Shown: positions 21,637 to 45,689, counted from the stretch's first letter. The stretch: 64,000 nucleotides of DNA from Ridgeia piscesae (GCA_025642075.2 JAODUO010000121.1:229501-293500); one strand, 5' to 3'. The notes: a model not told the origin generated them from the sequence alone. Numbers and translations: made by a program.

Positions 21637-23581
21637 ATACTGGAGCTTTGGTATATAAACCACTGAACACAAATATACGCCAGCGCATTGTGACAGATCG
21701 CAACGAAAGACAGAAAATTCTTTGGCAGATGCATTCAGCACCTCGTGCTGACCACAGTGCTGTTAATGCCACTGTTGATAAGATAACCCAGCGGTTCTAC
21801 TGGAAAGGTGTAAAGAACGATGTCCAGGCATACGTAAGTTATCTTCTCTAACAACTACATTCCAGCTGTGATTGCCAAAACTGGCAATTTTAATATTTGG
21901 CTGGCCATACATTAATTATAACCATCAATGTTATGTGTTGCTGTATGTATTAAAAATTATCTAATTTATGTTATCAAATAACCAATGATTTTATAAATAA
22001 AAAGCAAAACTAAAAGCAAAATTTATACACTACAGTTGTCGTACATTCATGACAACCATTGTAATAAATGTGAGTTGTTATAAAACAGGTTTGTTTAGTC
22101 CTCTGAGTTAAAGTAATTGCTGTGACATTTAGCAGATGTTTAATGCCCACAGAGCGTATGTCCAGATATAATTAGAACAGTCTAAATATGTATTGGTTTT
22201 AACAGGATAATAAGCTGCCACACAAAATATCTGTATTTGATTAAAGTAATGTATTTCTGGTTTGCGTATTTAAAAACTCTAGTAGTATTTTTCTGTAAAT
22301 ATTTCTATTGACAGTCCATGTTGTAATGCCATGAGAGATTGTAGCTCATCAACTCTCCTGCTAAGTATATAACATAAATTTTACTGCTATCATTATCTTT
22401 AATAGCCTGTAAGTTATATATTTTCTTTTGATTCAGATTGGTCATTGTGATACCTGTCAGCAGTATGATAAGCTGAAGACTGTGGCACCAAAACTGACCC
22501 CAATCAAAAATGTTGAACCTATGCATATGATTGGGATGAATCTCATAGGTATTGCTTTACATTAATGTATACATATGCCTATTGTTGATCTTCGGAAACA
22601 TGGATATATATTATCTATATATGAATATGTTCATTCTCTTCCTCTGATTAATCAGTGAAATCTAATCTACCAAACGACGTTATACCAAATGGTGATTTAT
22701 TAAAACACCAATAGAGTGTTGTTTAGGTATTTATTTACAGATGAAAGTTATGCTTTTTGAATGGGTGAGAATTAACTAGGACAATTTTACAATGGTTGGA
22801 GACTCATTTTGATATTACTGAGAATAAATGTTAAAATGCAATAGTGATGATAACAGTTGCTGTTTCAGATGAAATAATTTGTGAAGGAATTGGAAGGAGT
22901 GGCTCAACCACCTCAACCATCAGCTTACCCCTGTTTCGCGTACTTCTGAAAAAAATGTTATCTGGATTCAATGTATTATTTTGGAGATGTAATTGTTAAT
23001 TATTAATGAAAGGAAAATGTAATGACAATTTAAAAAGTAGGTAACTATTTTGTTTACACTACTTTGTTATTTTGTTTGTAGGTCCACTACCAGAGACACA
23101 GGCTGGAGTGAAGTATGTCCTCACCCTCACCGACTACTTACAAAGTATGTTGAACTATTTCCGTTAACACAGAAGTCGGGTCTGTGTGTGGCACGTGCAC
23201 TGAAAACCTACATCTACAGGTATGATTACTACTGCATGTTTAAGTTCATTTCAGCAGGATATACCCTTTTCCCAGACAAATTGAACTTGTAGAATTGTAG
23301 GTAAATAGTAAATATATGTTTACATTGAAAGTAAACATTGATTAAATGAACAAAGTAAGCAAGCAACTACATTGACTGGAGATATTAAATACACATAAAC
23401 TATAGTAGTGCTACATATAATTTATCTTAAGACAAGTGAGAATCACTGATACTTTGTATTGTCTTTTTTTCTTCACTTAAGTAGATATTATAACGTGTAA
23501 ATATGTCAAAACGTCTTTTTTTACAGGCATGGTGCCCCCACAAAACTACTCTCAGACCTGGGCAGAGAATTTCTGTTGTGA
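21637..23581 (+). pseudogene. intron-containing integrase relic (Ginger/GIN1/KRBA2-like)
   Basis: Four exon-like blocks with GT-AG junctions: 21637-21833, 22437-22548, 23082-23219 and 23527 to the stop at 23579-23581. The first two encode a retroviral-type integrase zinc-binding region: the H of QMHSAPRADHSAVN pairs with the GHCDTCQQY cysteines in the next exon, and FYWKGVKNDV lies between. The third starts the rnase-H-like core (GPLPETQAGVKYVLTLTDY, with the first catalytic Asp). The fourth has the second catalytic Asp context (HGAPTKLLSDLGREF). A single-base deletion near 23139-23143 shifts the frame inside the core, just after LTDYL. Translation stops two codons after GREF, so the catalytic Glu and C-terminus are missing. 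Introns suggest a domesticated or Ginger-type integrase rather than a fresh retrotransposon. A sequencing error at the indel is possible, but the early stop also supports decay. Confidence 0.65.
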
Positions 23582-23633
23582 CAGCTGTTCACATAGAATA
23601 CAGTAGAATGGCAATGACAGATGCATGTCATTC

Positions 23634-23663
23634 CGGTCGGTCGGTCGGTCGGTCGGTCGGTCG
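23634..23663 (+). repeat. (GGTC)n microsatellite
   Basis: About seven tandem GGTC units between the integrase relic and the MICOS10 start. Confidence 0.95.
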
Positions 23664-23789
23664 ACTTATCAGAGAGTGTTTCTGCATACAAGTCCGTGCT
23701 GGGACCGCCACACCGCCACACCGGTATCGCCACCTTGCGGATTATTTGTAATTAAAGCCTGACACCGTATCTGTTTGGGTAACCGAGGC

Positions 23790-23812
23790 TAGAGTAATCA
23801 TGGCGGCTCCTG
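23790..23812 (+). promoter_or_regulatory. YY1-like site overlapping the MICOS10 start codon
   Basis: AATCATGGCGGCTCC matches the YY1 core AANATGGCGGC, with the start codon inside it. This arrangement is known at many housekeeping gene starts. Binding is inferred from sequence only. Confidence 0.4.
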
Positions 23813-26451
23813 GTAAAGTAAGGTCAGAAGATGAACTTGGCATGAAGTGGGACCGGTGTTTGTCGGATACAGGCATCAAAATCGGTTAGCATCTTACACT
23901 AATCGTGTGTTTGCTTTGCAAACATCGTAAACTCCCATTGTGTTAAAGTCGCATAATAATGCCGACGTTTTGAGAAAACATGACGTCTGTACGCCCTCCT
24001 AAACTCTGTATTATCGCTCCCGGCATTGCCTTGCCTTGGATATTCTTGTTCTTCTATTGGTGTTCTGACTTGTGATGTTGTTCAATAATTTGCCAAGTTA
24101 CAATAAACGAAGAAAATTAAAACCTCATTGCCATGGTTAATGGCCCAAGGCGAGGGTTTATAAATCGTTTACCAAAAATTAATGAGGGCTAGTCGGTCTG
24201 GCCTTATACTTACCCGAACCTGCCACAAAAAAACTGGCCATAACATATTGCATAAAGACCTGTTTGAAACAGTACCATGTGCGTAGATCGTGAAAAACAC
24301 TTGTCTAGTATCTGGGCGCACCTTAATTTTTTATTATATGGAGTTTTAGACGTTATGTCCCAAGTTGCTTACGTCCCAAGTCACTTATGTTCCAGATATT
24401 GTGGACGATATGTAAAAAAACACGGTGCTAACTGCTAAATAACAGTTAAAATATGCAATGGACTTGAAATGTTCTCCAAAGAGAGCCAGCATTTGTGTTA
24501 ATATATCAACAGATTTATGTTAAGACTAAACTGCAAAAATAACATAAAAACTTAATACTAAATTTAGGACATATCATCTAGGACATGTGACTTGGGACAT
24601 AGCGTCCACAGGCTGTTATAAGTACCTGATATGGGCCATTCTGCATGTATGCAGCTGGTGATATTAGTGTGTGTGTTGATGCAATCTGTGTCACTCTGGG
24701 CCTTAAACGTATGACGGAATAATGCAAATTAACTAATGATAAGGACAAAATTTAGGTGGGGCCAAGTTACCCCCAGTACTAGACAAGTCAGTGTCATCAA
24801 ATGTATTGGCCAATATACGCCGGTCTTGAGGCAAAGTATAGCCAATGCAATTTATTACTCATAACAATAAATGAAAGCTTCAGAGTTGATAAGATATTGC
24901 AGCAATGTCATTACAAATATGTTGTTTAAAAAGGGAACAGTATATCAGTGTTAACAGCATGCATTCTCTGATTCGTGAAAATGTTCATCAAGTTGGAAGT
25001 ATATTATTCAAACAACTTTCACAACTAGCAATGTTCTACTCACTTCAATGTTTCAACCACCATCAGTATAATTTTGTTATACCACAGTGAATATCTTAGT
25101 GTTGTAATTTTATCTGCAAATCTGTTCCTGGATGTACACAGGAATTGTGTTTGCTGTACTTTTGTACACTAAAACAGCAAGGCGCAGCCATGCAAAATGT
25201 ATAGATGTGTGCTCAGTGACACATACAAGATCATCAATATCTAATGAGTTGTTTTATGATATACAAATGTGGCAAAAGTTTGCAATCAACAAACTTCAGA
25301 TTGGTACATTACTTGATAAGTGAATTAAATTATACAAAACAATCAGACATTTGTGCTACTAAGCAATTTCAGTAAGACATATTGTGATTATTATCTTCCT
25401 TTGGTTCATTACAAAATAAGCTTATGTTGCATGTTATAATAATAACTTCCTTTATGTTTGCAGCCAGTGGAATTGGCCTTGGCATAGTGTTTTCAGTCAT
25501 TTTCTTCAGACGTAAGTAGCAGTTTTTTTTATCTTTGACTTTTCTTTTGGAGTTTTTATATCATTGCCTATAATTTTGTATAATGTCTTTATGTCTTCTA
25601 ATTCTAAACTGATCTCTTTCTAATAATTTATACAGGCATGCTATGTTTACAACAAACAAAAAATTATGTATGTTTCACTGTGTGAACCTTTGGATTGTTT
25701 AGAAAATAGTTTTCAGTATACCCTGTAGATATTTATGGGAAATGTTTTGCAGTTCATGTTTGGTCATAATAATATATCAATTCCATTGTGTAATATGACA
25801 ATGACATTTAAGTTCTATAATAATAGCAAGCCATATCCTAATTTCAGGAAGACCCTGGCCAGTTGCATTTGGTTCTGGAGTGGGCATTGGCATGGGTTAT
25901 GCAAACTGCCAACATGACTTTGCTTCTCCACAGCTAATGTTTGGGCAGTTGAAAAAGGTACATCTTGAATTATTTGTTTTATCCTTGCAGATTTGGGCAT
26001 ATGTAGTCAGAAAGATGGTCTGTGTTCATCTTACTGTGTAATAGCTTTTTGCAAGATTACTGCCAAAGCATGTTATTTCTTACACATCTTCCATCACATT
26101 GCAATTATAGACTAGATTTTATCACCTAAAACATGTTTTTATTAGGGTTAAGCTTTTTCCATAATAGCTCTGGAAATACGCGGAAATCTCAGCATTATTT
26201 CCAGATCAGCTCTGGAAATAAGCACAGATGTTTCCGTTATTTCCTGACTGCATGTAGACATGCATGCACACATGCTTAGTGATATTTTTTTAGTGAAAAT
26301 ACATGGACAGACTAACAACTTCAAATAATATTGGTGTATTTTTAAAATACATGCTTTTTTAATTGATAAGCTTATTAATGAATTTCTGAATTGTGCTGGG
26401 TAACAATGTGCATTTCTGTTTCTTTAGATCGAGAAGAAAGCATCCCAGTGA
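23800..26451 (+). CDS. MICOS10: MICOS complex subunit MIC10
   Basis: Four exons: 23800-23884, 25464-25511, 25848-25957 and 26428-26451. Introns are GT-AG with phases 1, 1 and 0, giving 88 aa. MIC10 is a small inner-membrane protein that bends the membrane at mitochondrial crista junctions. Exon 1 encodes ELGMKWDRCLSDTGIKI, the conserved N-terminal signature. Exon 2 gives the first glycine-rich membrane hairpin arm (GIGLGIVFSVIFF) followed by RRR. Exon 3 gives the second (PVAFGSGVGIGMGYANC) with the hallmark NCQHDF. The end is a short Lys-rich tail (KKIEKKASQ). Length fits the family (about 75-95 aa). The N-terminus is about nine residues longer than the human form before the ELG motif. The ATG at 23800 is the only sensible start and sits in a CpG-containing patch. 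A polyadenylation signal lies at 26822. The integrase relic ends only about 220 bp upstream. Confidence 0.95.
24345..24615. mobile_element. MITE-like inverted repeat in MICOS10 intron 1
   Basis: The left part reads GACGTTATGTCCCAAG...GTCCCAAGTCACTTATGT. The right part, reverse complemented, reads GGACGCTATGTCCCAAGTCA followed by CATGTCCTAG. The arms are about 45-60 bp around AT-rich, non-coding DNA. Target duplication was not resolved. Confidence 0.5.
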
Positions 26452-26821
26452 AGCCTCTGCTATAAATGGACTGCATGGAAATTCAGCTCTATGGACAGCT
26501 TACCATTGTCTCAATATCCTAGATGGGCTGACAGTGGAAATGGCTCCTCGTGTAGGATCCAATCAGCAAGCTTGATATCTACACTAATGCAAATACAGTA
26601 TATCTCTAACAGAAATTAGGAATTACCGTCTATGTATCTGTTTCTGAAAATATTGCTTGCACATTCTAATATTTATTTGCATTATTTGGTAAATTTATGT
26701 TGTGATGTTCCTGGTGAACTTTCGCCAGACCATCAGTGCAAATAGTTCCACTGAAGAATGGCGGGAAAATAATGTGCTTTTTTGAAAATTATGTATGTTT
26801 GTGATTTGGAATTGTCAATGT

Positions 26822-26827
26822 AATAAA
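26822..26827 (+). terminator. polyadenylation signal of MICOS10
   Basis: AATAAA about 370 bp after the stop codon at 26451, followed by GT/T-rich sequence (GTGTTTGAATGTTTATGG). Confidence 0.6.
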
Positions 26828-26924
26828 GTGTTTGAATGTTTATGGTATTTATTACATCATTGTGGTGTATTGGAACTATGTACATAGTTGTTGTTCTCCT
26901 CTGGCTGACTGTTATCAAGGATGA

Positions 26925-27130
26925 GGGTGGCCATGGTTACTGTCATTTTTTCTTCCATCACTTTTCTCTCACTGCGTTCTCTATCAACAGTCTCCAACTT
27001 CTGTCTGTTACTGTTGTTCTCCATTCTCATCCCACTCTTTCTAGATCTCTCTTAACACAGTCCTCCCATCGCATTCTCTGCTTTCCTCGCCTCCTTATTC
27101 ACTCCACCTTCTGGGCATCATCAGAATTGG
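26925..27130 (-). mobile_element. LINE 3'-coding fragment
   Basis: On the minus strand the translation RRRGKQRMRWEDCVKRDLER resembles the Arg/Trp-rich region after the reverse transcriptase in RTE/Jockey-type LINE proteins (pattern GR-RMRW-DCV--DL). A frameshift follows within about 15 codons. No catalytic domain remains. Confidence 0.45.
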
Positions 27131-27837
27131 TCAGCCAGGGTCGGAGCACAGATGAGCTACTTTCATGTGAGTCGGCTGTTGGGAGGTTTGTCACTTCGTA
27201 CATTTATAAGTGATAGAAAAACACTAAATGTCTTAATGACTCACAAATACAAAATTCATGTGTTATTAGTTAGTACATAAATATGTAATTATTGTATGCT
27301 ACAGACAGCGTGGTTTCTTTTTACACATGCCTATCCGCATAAATGCCCGTGCAGCATGTCAAAGGGCACTTCACTGGAAATTGCAATGTAGTTGGGTCTC
27401 ATCCATCATCTATAGGAGACTTCCATTCATCAGTGCTTTGGTGTATCTTTTTGGTGATGTTTAATCAGCATCTTTCTTAAAATATTGTTTAATTTTCCCC
27501 TCAGTGTAAAAAAAATTCTCATTCCCCTACTGTTTCTCACTCAACCTGCATCCATCACTCGTTTTTTCACCCCTTCCCCCTCATTCCCATTAAGTTGCAA
27601 TTCGGTATAGTTGTAGGTTTTTGCACATTCGACCCAAATGGCAAAGCTATTTATGCTATTCAAGGTATCCTTGGTGTTTTGTTTGTGTGTAATACCTGTC
27701 ATGCTTCATTGTCAGATAGCAAGATACAATTGCACAAAGATATGTGTGTAATGTTGTATTTAGCAACTATTGGTAGCATGTTACATATAATTATTGCCAC
27801 ATGGTACAATGTCGACGCAATTATCTATTGCTAACTT
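27131..27837. other. intergenic, nothing recognised
   Basis: Pyrimidine-rich in 27490-27595. No exon supported. Confidence 0.35.
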
Positions 27838-28497
27838 TCATATTCAAACCAGCACGCATACGGAAGACAAAATTATAATCATTATGTGTAACCGTAGTCG
27901 TTCTACTGTGATTATAATTACACAGATAATCCATTTCACCTTATGTTTCACTGGGCTTTATTTGAGAACATAATTATTTAATTTGTAAAGAATTTATACA
28001 CTAGGTGATAGGTGTCGATATAAAATTATATATGGTAAATATGCGCACACGGATAAATAACTAATTTGTTTTAATCCAACTATGTTTTTTAAAGTATGAA
28101 TTCATATATATATATTTAATTTAAGTGATATATACAATTATACACAATGAAATCTACATTTTAAAAACAATTCCTTGTTAAATGTTATGATGGGCAAAAC
28201 GGCGGCGACCATATTTTCTGTTGTAAAATGTACCTATCAAAGAAACTGCATGGTTAAATAATTATAGTTTCATACGTTACCATGTTTATTGTATCGTATG
28301 TTGTAACATGACATGTAACTGATGCCTGAATACAATTTTACAAACTAAATAACTTCACTGGAAATAGTTATATGTCTGATAAGTTCATACCAGAATTTCA
28401 TCAGTAAAACACTCGTCGGGGTTTATATAACAAGTAAAATGGCTACCATCATCGCAACTAAGTACAACGATTGCCTCGTGGGAAAAGGGTATATCAG
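27838..28497 (+). repeat. dispersed repeat family R1, copy 2, left part
   Basis: Aligns in order with 15200-15750: AGACAAAATTA, TAGGTGTCGATA, AATTCCTTGTTA, AAAACGGCGGCGACC, ATAATTATAGTTTCA, AACTTCACTGGAAATAGTTA and a CAAAGGGTGTATCA-like end. It carries a single unit where copy 1 is duplicated, and it is interrupted at about 28498. Confidence 0.7.
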
Positions 28498-28790
28498 AGA
28501 CCTTCCCCAAATAGCAGACCTATGTTGGGCCAACGTTGGCATTTCACGTTGGGCAACATACGTTGGGCCAACGTCACATTTTGCTCGTTGGGCCAACGTT
28601 GGCAAATTATAATCCAGCATTGGGCCATGGTTGGCAAATTATAATCCAATGTTAGGCCAACATTGGCTTTGTGAGATTAAGCTTCTTATGTGGGTTTTTT
28701 GTGTTGGGCCAACGTATGCTTAATATGTGTATGTGGTTTTTATGTTCAGCCAACGTTGACTTAATGAACATATGTTTTGGTCTTGTGTTT
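28498..28790 (+). repeat. GTTGGGCCAACGTTGGC satellite-like repeats
   Basis: About eight imperfect copies of a word centred on GTTGGGCCAACGT(TGGC), spaced 25-60 bp. The GTTGG-CCAAC core is itself palindromic. Copies become more diverged to the right (GTTCAGCCAACGTTGAC). The sequence is inserted inside R1 copy 2. Confidence 0.8.
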
Positions 28791-28869
28791 AGAAGCTACA
28801 CACTGGTCTTGGTTTTGAATAATGGTTTATTAATATGGAACTACTCATAACATATGACACCATCACATC

Positions 28870-29150
28870 ACTACACTTAAATACACCCATACACATGCAC
28901 ACACTCACACCCATTTACATACACACCACCACAGCTACATCATAGCACACAACACATTCATTCACTCACACACACACACACATGTACAACACATACACAC
29001 GCACACACACATACTCACTCATACACACATGTACACACACTCACACACGTGTACACACACAACACAAACACACACATACAACACATAAACACACATGTGC
29101 ACATATATATATGCGCACACACATGTATGTGTGCATACATATGCGCACAC
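28870..29150 (+). repeat. (CA)n-rich simple repeat
   Basis: Interrupted ACACAC/CATACACA tract with short ATATAT and GTGTGC segments. Thr/His-rich ORFs over it are artefacts. Confidence 0.9.
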
Positions 29151-29212
29151 GGATCGATTCGCAGGTATACACATAGACAACCAACACGTAGATCGCACGA
29201 TGGAGGGTCACA

Positions 29213-29460
29213 CCAGGCTTGGCACGTTGTGGCTTAGGGGCAGATATATAACCCTCGCTTTCTCAATGTACATCCAGCAGCTCTGTTAGTCAGTTGTGAG
29301 GGATGAAAGTTATTATGTTCCTTGCCAGGGAACGTTGTAAGGAGCAACCAGGGTGGTTTCCGAGCCCTATTAAAGTAGTGCATTAGATCTACTATATATA
29401 GGCAGTATTGTCCCGGTGTCCCTGGCCACTTCCTGATTCCCTCTTGTTTTTTCTCAGTCA
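29213..29460 (+). repeat. dispersed repeat family R1, copy 2, right part
   Basis: Resumes the R1 alignment of 15765-15981: GGCTTAGGGGCAGATA, TCAGTTGTGAGGG, GGGAACGTTGTAAGGAGCAA, CGAGCCC, CATTAGAT, and a CCACTTCC...TTCTC end. The two halves of copy 2 are separated by about 715 bp of satellite and CA repeat. Confidence 0.75.
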
Positions 29461-29505
29461 AACTCACCAAAACACGTGGCATATTTTAAAGCTAACCATT
29501 TTATG

Positions 29506-29506
<1 letters not shown>

Positions 29507-29537
<31 letters not shown>
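29507..29537 (+). repeat. (TG)n microsatellite
   Basis: Pure TG dinucleotide run. Confidence 0.95.
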
Positions 29538-29539
<2 letters not shown>

Positions 29540-29540
<1 letters not shown>

Positions 29541-30535
29541 GTTGTTCGTTAAATATTTTTTTCTTCTATAGCGTTCGTCTAAACAACTGTTCTGGGGCGC
29601 ATTATAATTGCAAAAGAGTTAACAGCATGCATGCAGTTATAAATATTTCTAAATACAAAAAAGTTAAAGATATATACAATCATTACTACTAAATAAAATT
29701 AATATATTTTCGGCTAAGTTTCACAGCTGAGCAAGAGTCGGTTAAACGAGACTTTCAAGTTAGGTAGCAACATATTTTGAATAGGATATTTCAAAGTGAT
29801 AAATGAAATAATATTGTAAAATAAATGTGAACAAAGGCTAAATCACAAAAAACGGTCACAAATTTAATAATAATAAATGGATTTAGTCACGATCTTATTC
29901 TTTGTCGATTAATAAAAAATACTCGTTACGTTTCCAATCCAGTGTTAAAAATCGGCTGACGCTCTGTAGTCCGACATCCGTCAGCAGTAAGCAAATTGGA
30001 TGGGTCCCGTGCTGCCCGAAACCTGCTAAGCTGTTTCCGGTATTTCTTCCGTTTCCGTCTTGGGTGTTTGGTAACAACGATTTAATTTTACATAGGTTTG
30101 TATTTTGATAGTTTTGCTTGTGCACAAACTGACTGTTTTATATGGTATACACAGCTGTTTCTTTGGTTGTCAAGATGGGGGCCGTTACTAAAGTTTTAAC
30201 GGTCTCGTGACACCAGCGACAGTCTTGAGGACACAAGACAGCTGTTTAGCACCACAATTCACATGCACCCGGTCCCGGGCTATGTCAATGTCAGTACCCC
30301 ACCCCACCCAACATAACATAGACCGCTATCATGGGGAGCCGTATGATTCGACATAAAGCGTGTTCGACCATTAAGGCCGAATTGTTCGTTTTTGCAAGCG
30401 GTGAAATTTGACCTGCTTTGGGCCGAAACAATTGTTATTTGCAACTACATGGGAGTGCCCAAAATTGTCTGCCCTGCTTGTGTTGTGAAATAAGATTTTT
30501 GTATGCACTTAAACTTGTGTATTCTTTGCAGGAAC
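29540..30535. other. intergenic; possible promoter patch near 30030
   Basis: No exon recognised. TTTCCGGTATTTCTTCCGTT at about 30033 contains two ETS-type GGAA/TTCC sites in a less AT-rich stretch (29960-30480). That could mark an upstream non-coding first exon of MPPE1, but I cannot show it. Confidence 0.3.
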
Positions 30536-30539
30536 CGAT

Positions 30540-30800
30540 TTAGATTTTTCACCACCATGGCGCACTTTAATATGTTCTATCCACTGGCAATGCTTATTTC
30601 TAATTTATATTACTATTAATTTAGTATATTTTATACCTTTTCTAGAAAGGTTATGTAATATACGCATTGAACAATTCCGTAAAACAAAAACCGATAAATT
30701 ACACTTCTGTGAGTCAAATTCCTTGTGGTTTCCTTTGACACATAGCAGATGTATTTGGTTCTACATGAAAGCCCAGAATATCTACTGTCTGGATCAGACC
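30540..30800 (+). repeat. dispersed repeat A, copy 1
   Basis: Shares GCACTTTAAT, AGAAAGG, TTCCGTAAAACAAA / TTTCGTAAAACAAA, GATAAATT, TATTTGGT, GAAAGCCCAG and CCACTGTCTG/CTACTGTCTG, in order, with 37138-37390. It is non-coding. Confidence 0.7.
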
Positions 30801-31801
30801 GTACACTAAGGAGTGTTCTACCAGTGCCTGACTATAAACATCCCATTCCGAAGCACTTAAAACACACACAAACATATATATTCTTAAAACTGATCATTTA
30901 CATCAAATTAACAAATAGTGTTATGTAAATTACATTTGTTTTTATTATTTTCACTCCCATGATGATGTTGCAGACACGATGTAATTCACGTTTGTTTCAC
31001 TTTTGCCATTCCACTTATGCCCCTTCGATGTACAGTTTTACATAATTTTTTATTTATCTGATTAAAATATAATAATAAAATAGTATGATTAAAATATCCC
31101 TACATGATATAAAAACAAACAAAATATTATTAAAATGTCAGTAGAAATTGTACTAAAATGTAATAAATATGTAAAATAAATCAATAGTTTAAAAGGTCAA
31201 TTTCATGTATTCCATTATTTCTTATCGTACAATAGATCATCCTAACTCTCGCCATTGTTCTTGGCTGAGTGCATGCAAAACGTAGGCATAAAACCTATGC
31301 TCAATGCCATTAGTAGACATGTTCGAGTCGGCCCTTGTATGTCTTAGCCCCTGTGTCGACGGCGAAGCAGTTGCTAATCACTCACTGAGCGGGTGTGTTT
31401 GGCGGCATGCGAAGCACGTGCCCAAAAAGTTCCATCTCGCTGGTATGGTGCTTTATTTAAAGTACGTTGGGGCCAATAGATGCCGATGATTTGGTGGTAC
31501 GCATCCAGGTGATGTAGTTCTATGTTTGAAAATTACAATAATATATGTATATGTGTATATAAATAATAAGTAAATAAAAAAGTGAAACATTTAGTACAGC
31601 ACCTCCATCCACACATACTGTAATTAGTTTGTTTTTGTAGAGTTTTACAAATTTATTCAACCACAAAATTATTAATAATGTCAACTACAATAACAACAGT
31701 CTAGATATATGTTGTGGATTTTTACATATATCGGACAGGTAATTGAGCTGTGATTGCTTTCAGATCATAATGAGGTGATGTGAACTACTATCCACACACA
31801 G
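30801..31801. other. upstream region of MPPE1, nothing definite
   Basis: 31290-31500 is richer in G+C and holds an E-box CACGTG (about 31416). It could be promoter or 5' leader. CACACACAG directly before the ATG at 31802 looks like a splice acceptor, which would imply an upstream non-coding exon. Confidence 0.3.
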
Positions 31802-44566
<12,765 letters not shown>

Positions 44567-44772
44567 CATAGGACCAATTTCACATACATCTGTTGAATTT
44601 TTATTTACAAATTCTACGTCATTATATATATGTATATACATATCTTGTTTTATGGAGATAATTCATTGCAAAAATGGACCAGGATTACTTTCAGGAAATG
44701 GATCGAGTTGGTACTTCAACAAGTACAATGAAGATGCGTGCAATCAAAATAGAGTCCCAATTTATAAGGCGT

Positions 44773-44778
44773 AATAAA
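44773..44778 (+). terminator. likely polyadenylation signal of MPPE1
   Basis: AATAAA about 205 bp after the stop codon. Confidence 0.45.
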
Positions 44779-45406
44779 TTTGTAGCAAATACAATTAAAA
44801 TATATTTTTTATTACCATAAAATGATTATGTCATGTGTTTGTGATTTAAAGCCAGGTGAGGCAGCTCAATAGGGTATTCTCCATGCATGGAGTCTAAGTT
44901 TGGAAAAATGCATTTTCTGCAAATGGCCGTCAAAGTTTTAGTAACAAATTGGCAATGGTTTTAGAAAATATTTTGTTACTATTAATATTGTAAAGTTTAA
45001 AATGTTCTGTTATACGTCTGGTGTCATCAGTGAGGATGGATAGAGCAAGTTGAAAGTTGTTTCAAAACTATTAACTTGCTCTCAAGTCATTTGCAGTTTG
45101 TGCCTAGTCATGTCGTATTATGTATGGTATTTCAGCAACTCTGACTTTGTTCACCAAGGCCTCAAAAATGTATTAACTATGTTTGTTATAGTCTCGGGAA
45201 CAGTTAAAACATTACCAAACAGGAACACAGTCAATCACACTAACAACTGCATGATGAGGACAATGACATGGCTGTTAGGACCAGACACTGAGCTGACAGG
45301 AGCAAGTTTCAACCGAAGAACAGCTCCAGAGTGTCCTTGATTGCAAGAAACATGTCTAAGTGTTGGTGATGAGTTTGTGTCACCAATTTCTGCATAATAT
45401 TTTTAG

Positions 45407-45547
45407 GACATCAACTGTAGTAACAAAGCAAAACATCTGCAAACATCTCTGCAAGAACTCAAATGCAGCACTTTGCAACTTGGCAATGGGGACAATCCAC
45501 TGTCTGAAGAAGGATCAAGCACCACTGAGGAGATGAAGCCGAAGTGA
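45407..45547 (+). CDS. possible orphan terminal exon
   Basis: The open block begins directly after a good acceptor (TATTTTTAG at 45398-45406). It encodes 46 residues in phase 0 (starting DINCSNKAKHLQTSLQELKC, ending SSTTEEMKPK) and stops at TGA. AATAAA follows at 45563. The composition looks like a hydrophilic protein tail. I do not recognise it and could not find convincing upstream exons. MPPE1 exon 7 also ends in phase 0, so an alternative MPPE1 last exon without the membrane segment is formally possible. Confidence 0.25.
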   Translation, partial: DINCSNKAKHLQTSLQELKCSTLQLGNGDNPLSEEGSSTTEEMKPK

Positions 45548-45634
45548 AATATATCATGTATCAATAAAAAGAATTTGTCTAATAGAATGTAAATGTACTA
45601 TGCATGCATGTGTTTGTATGTGTGTATGTAAAAC

Positions 45635-45682
45635 ACGCGCGCACACGCACGCACGCACACACACACACACACACACACACAA
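45635..45682. repeat. (CA)n-rich microsatellite
   Basis: CGCGCACACGCACGCACGC then pure CA. Confidence 0.95.
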
Positions 45683-45689
45683 ATAAACA

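Noticed and set aside
22868..22998. Open block after TGTTTCAG in the integrase relic (starting DEIICEGIGR).
   Set aside because: It lies between two integrase exons whose phases already join, has no donor in frame, and shows no family similarity.
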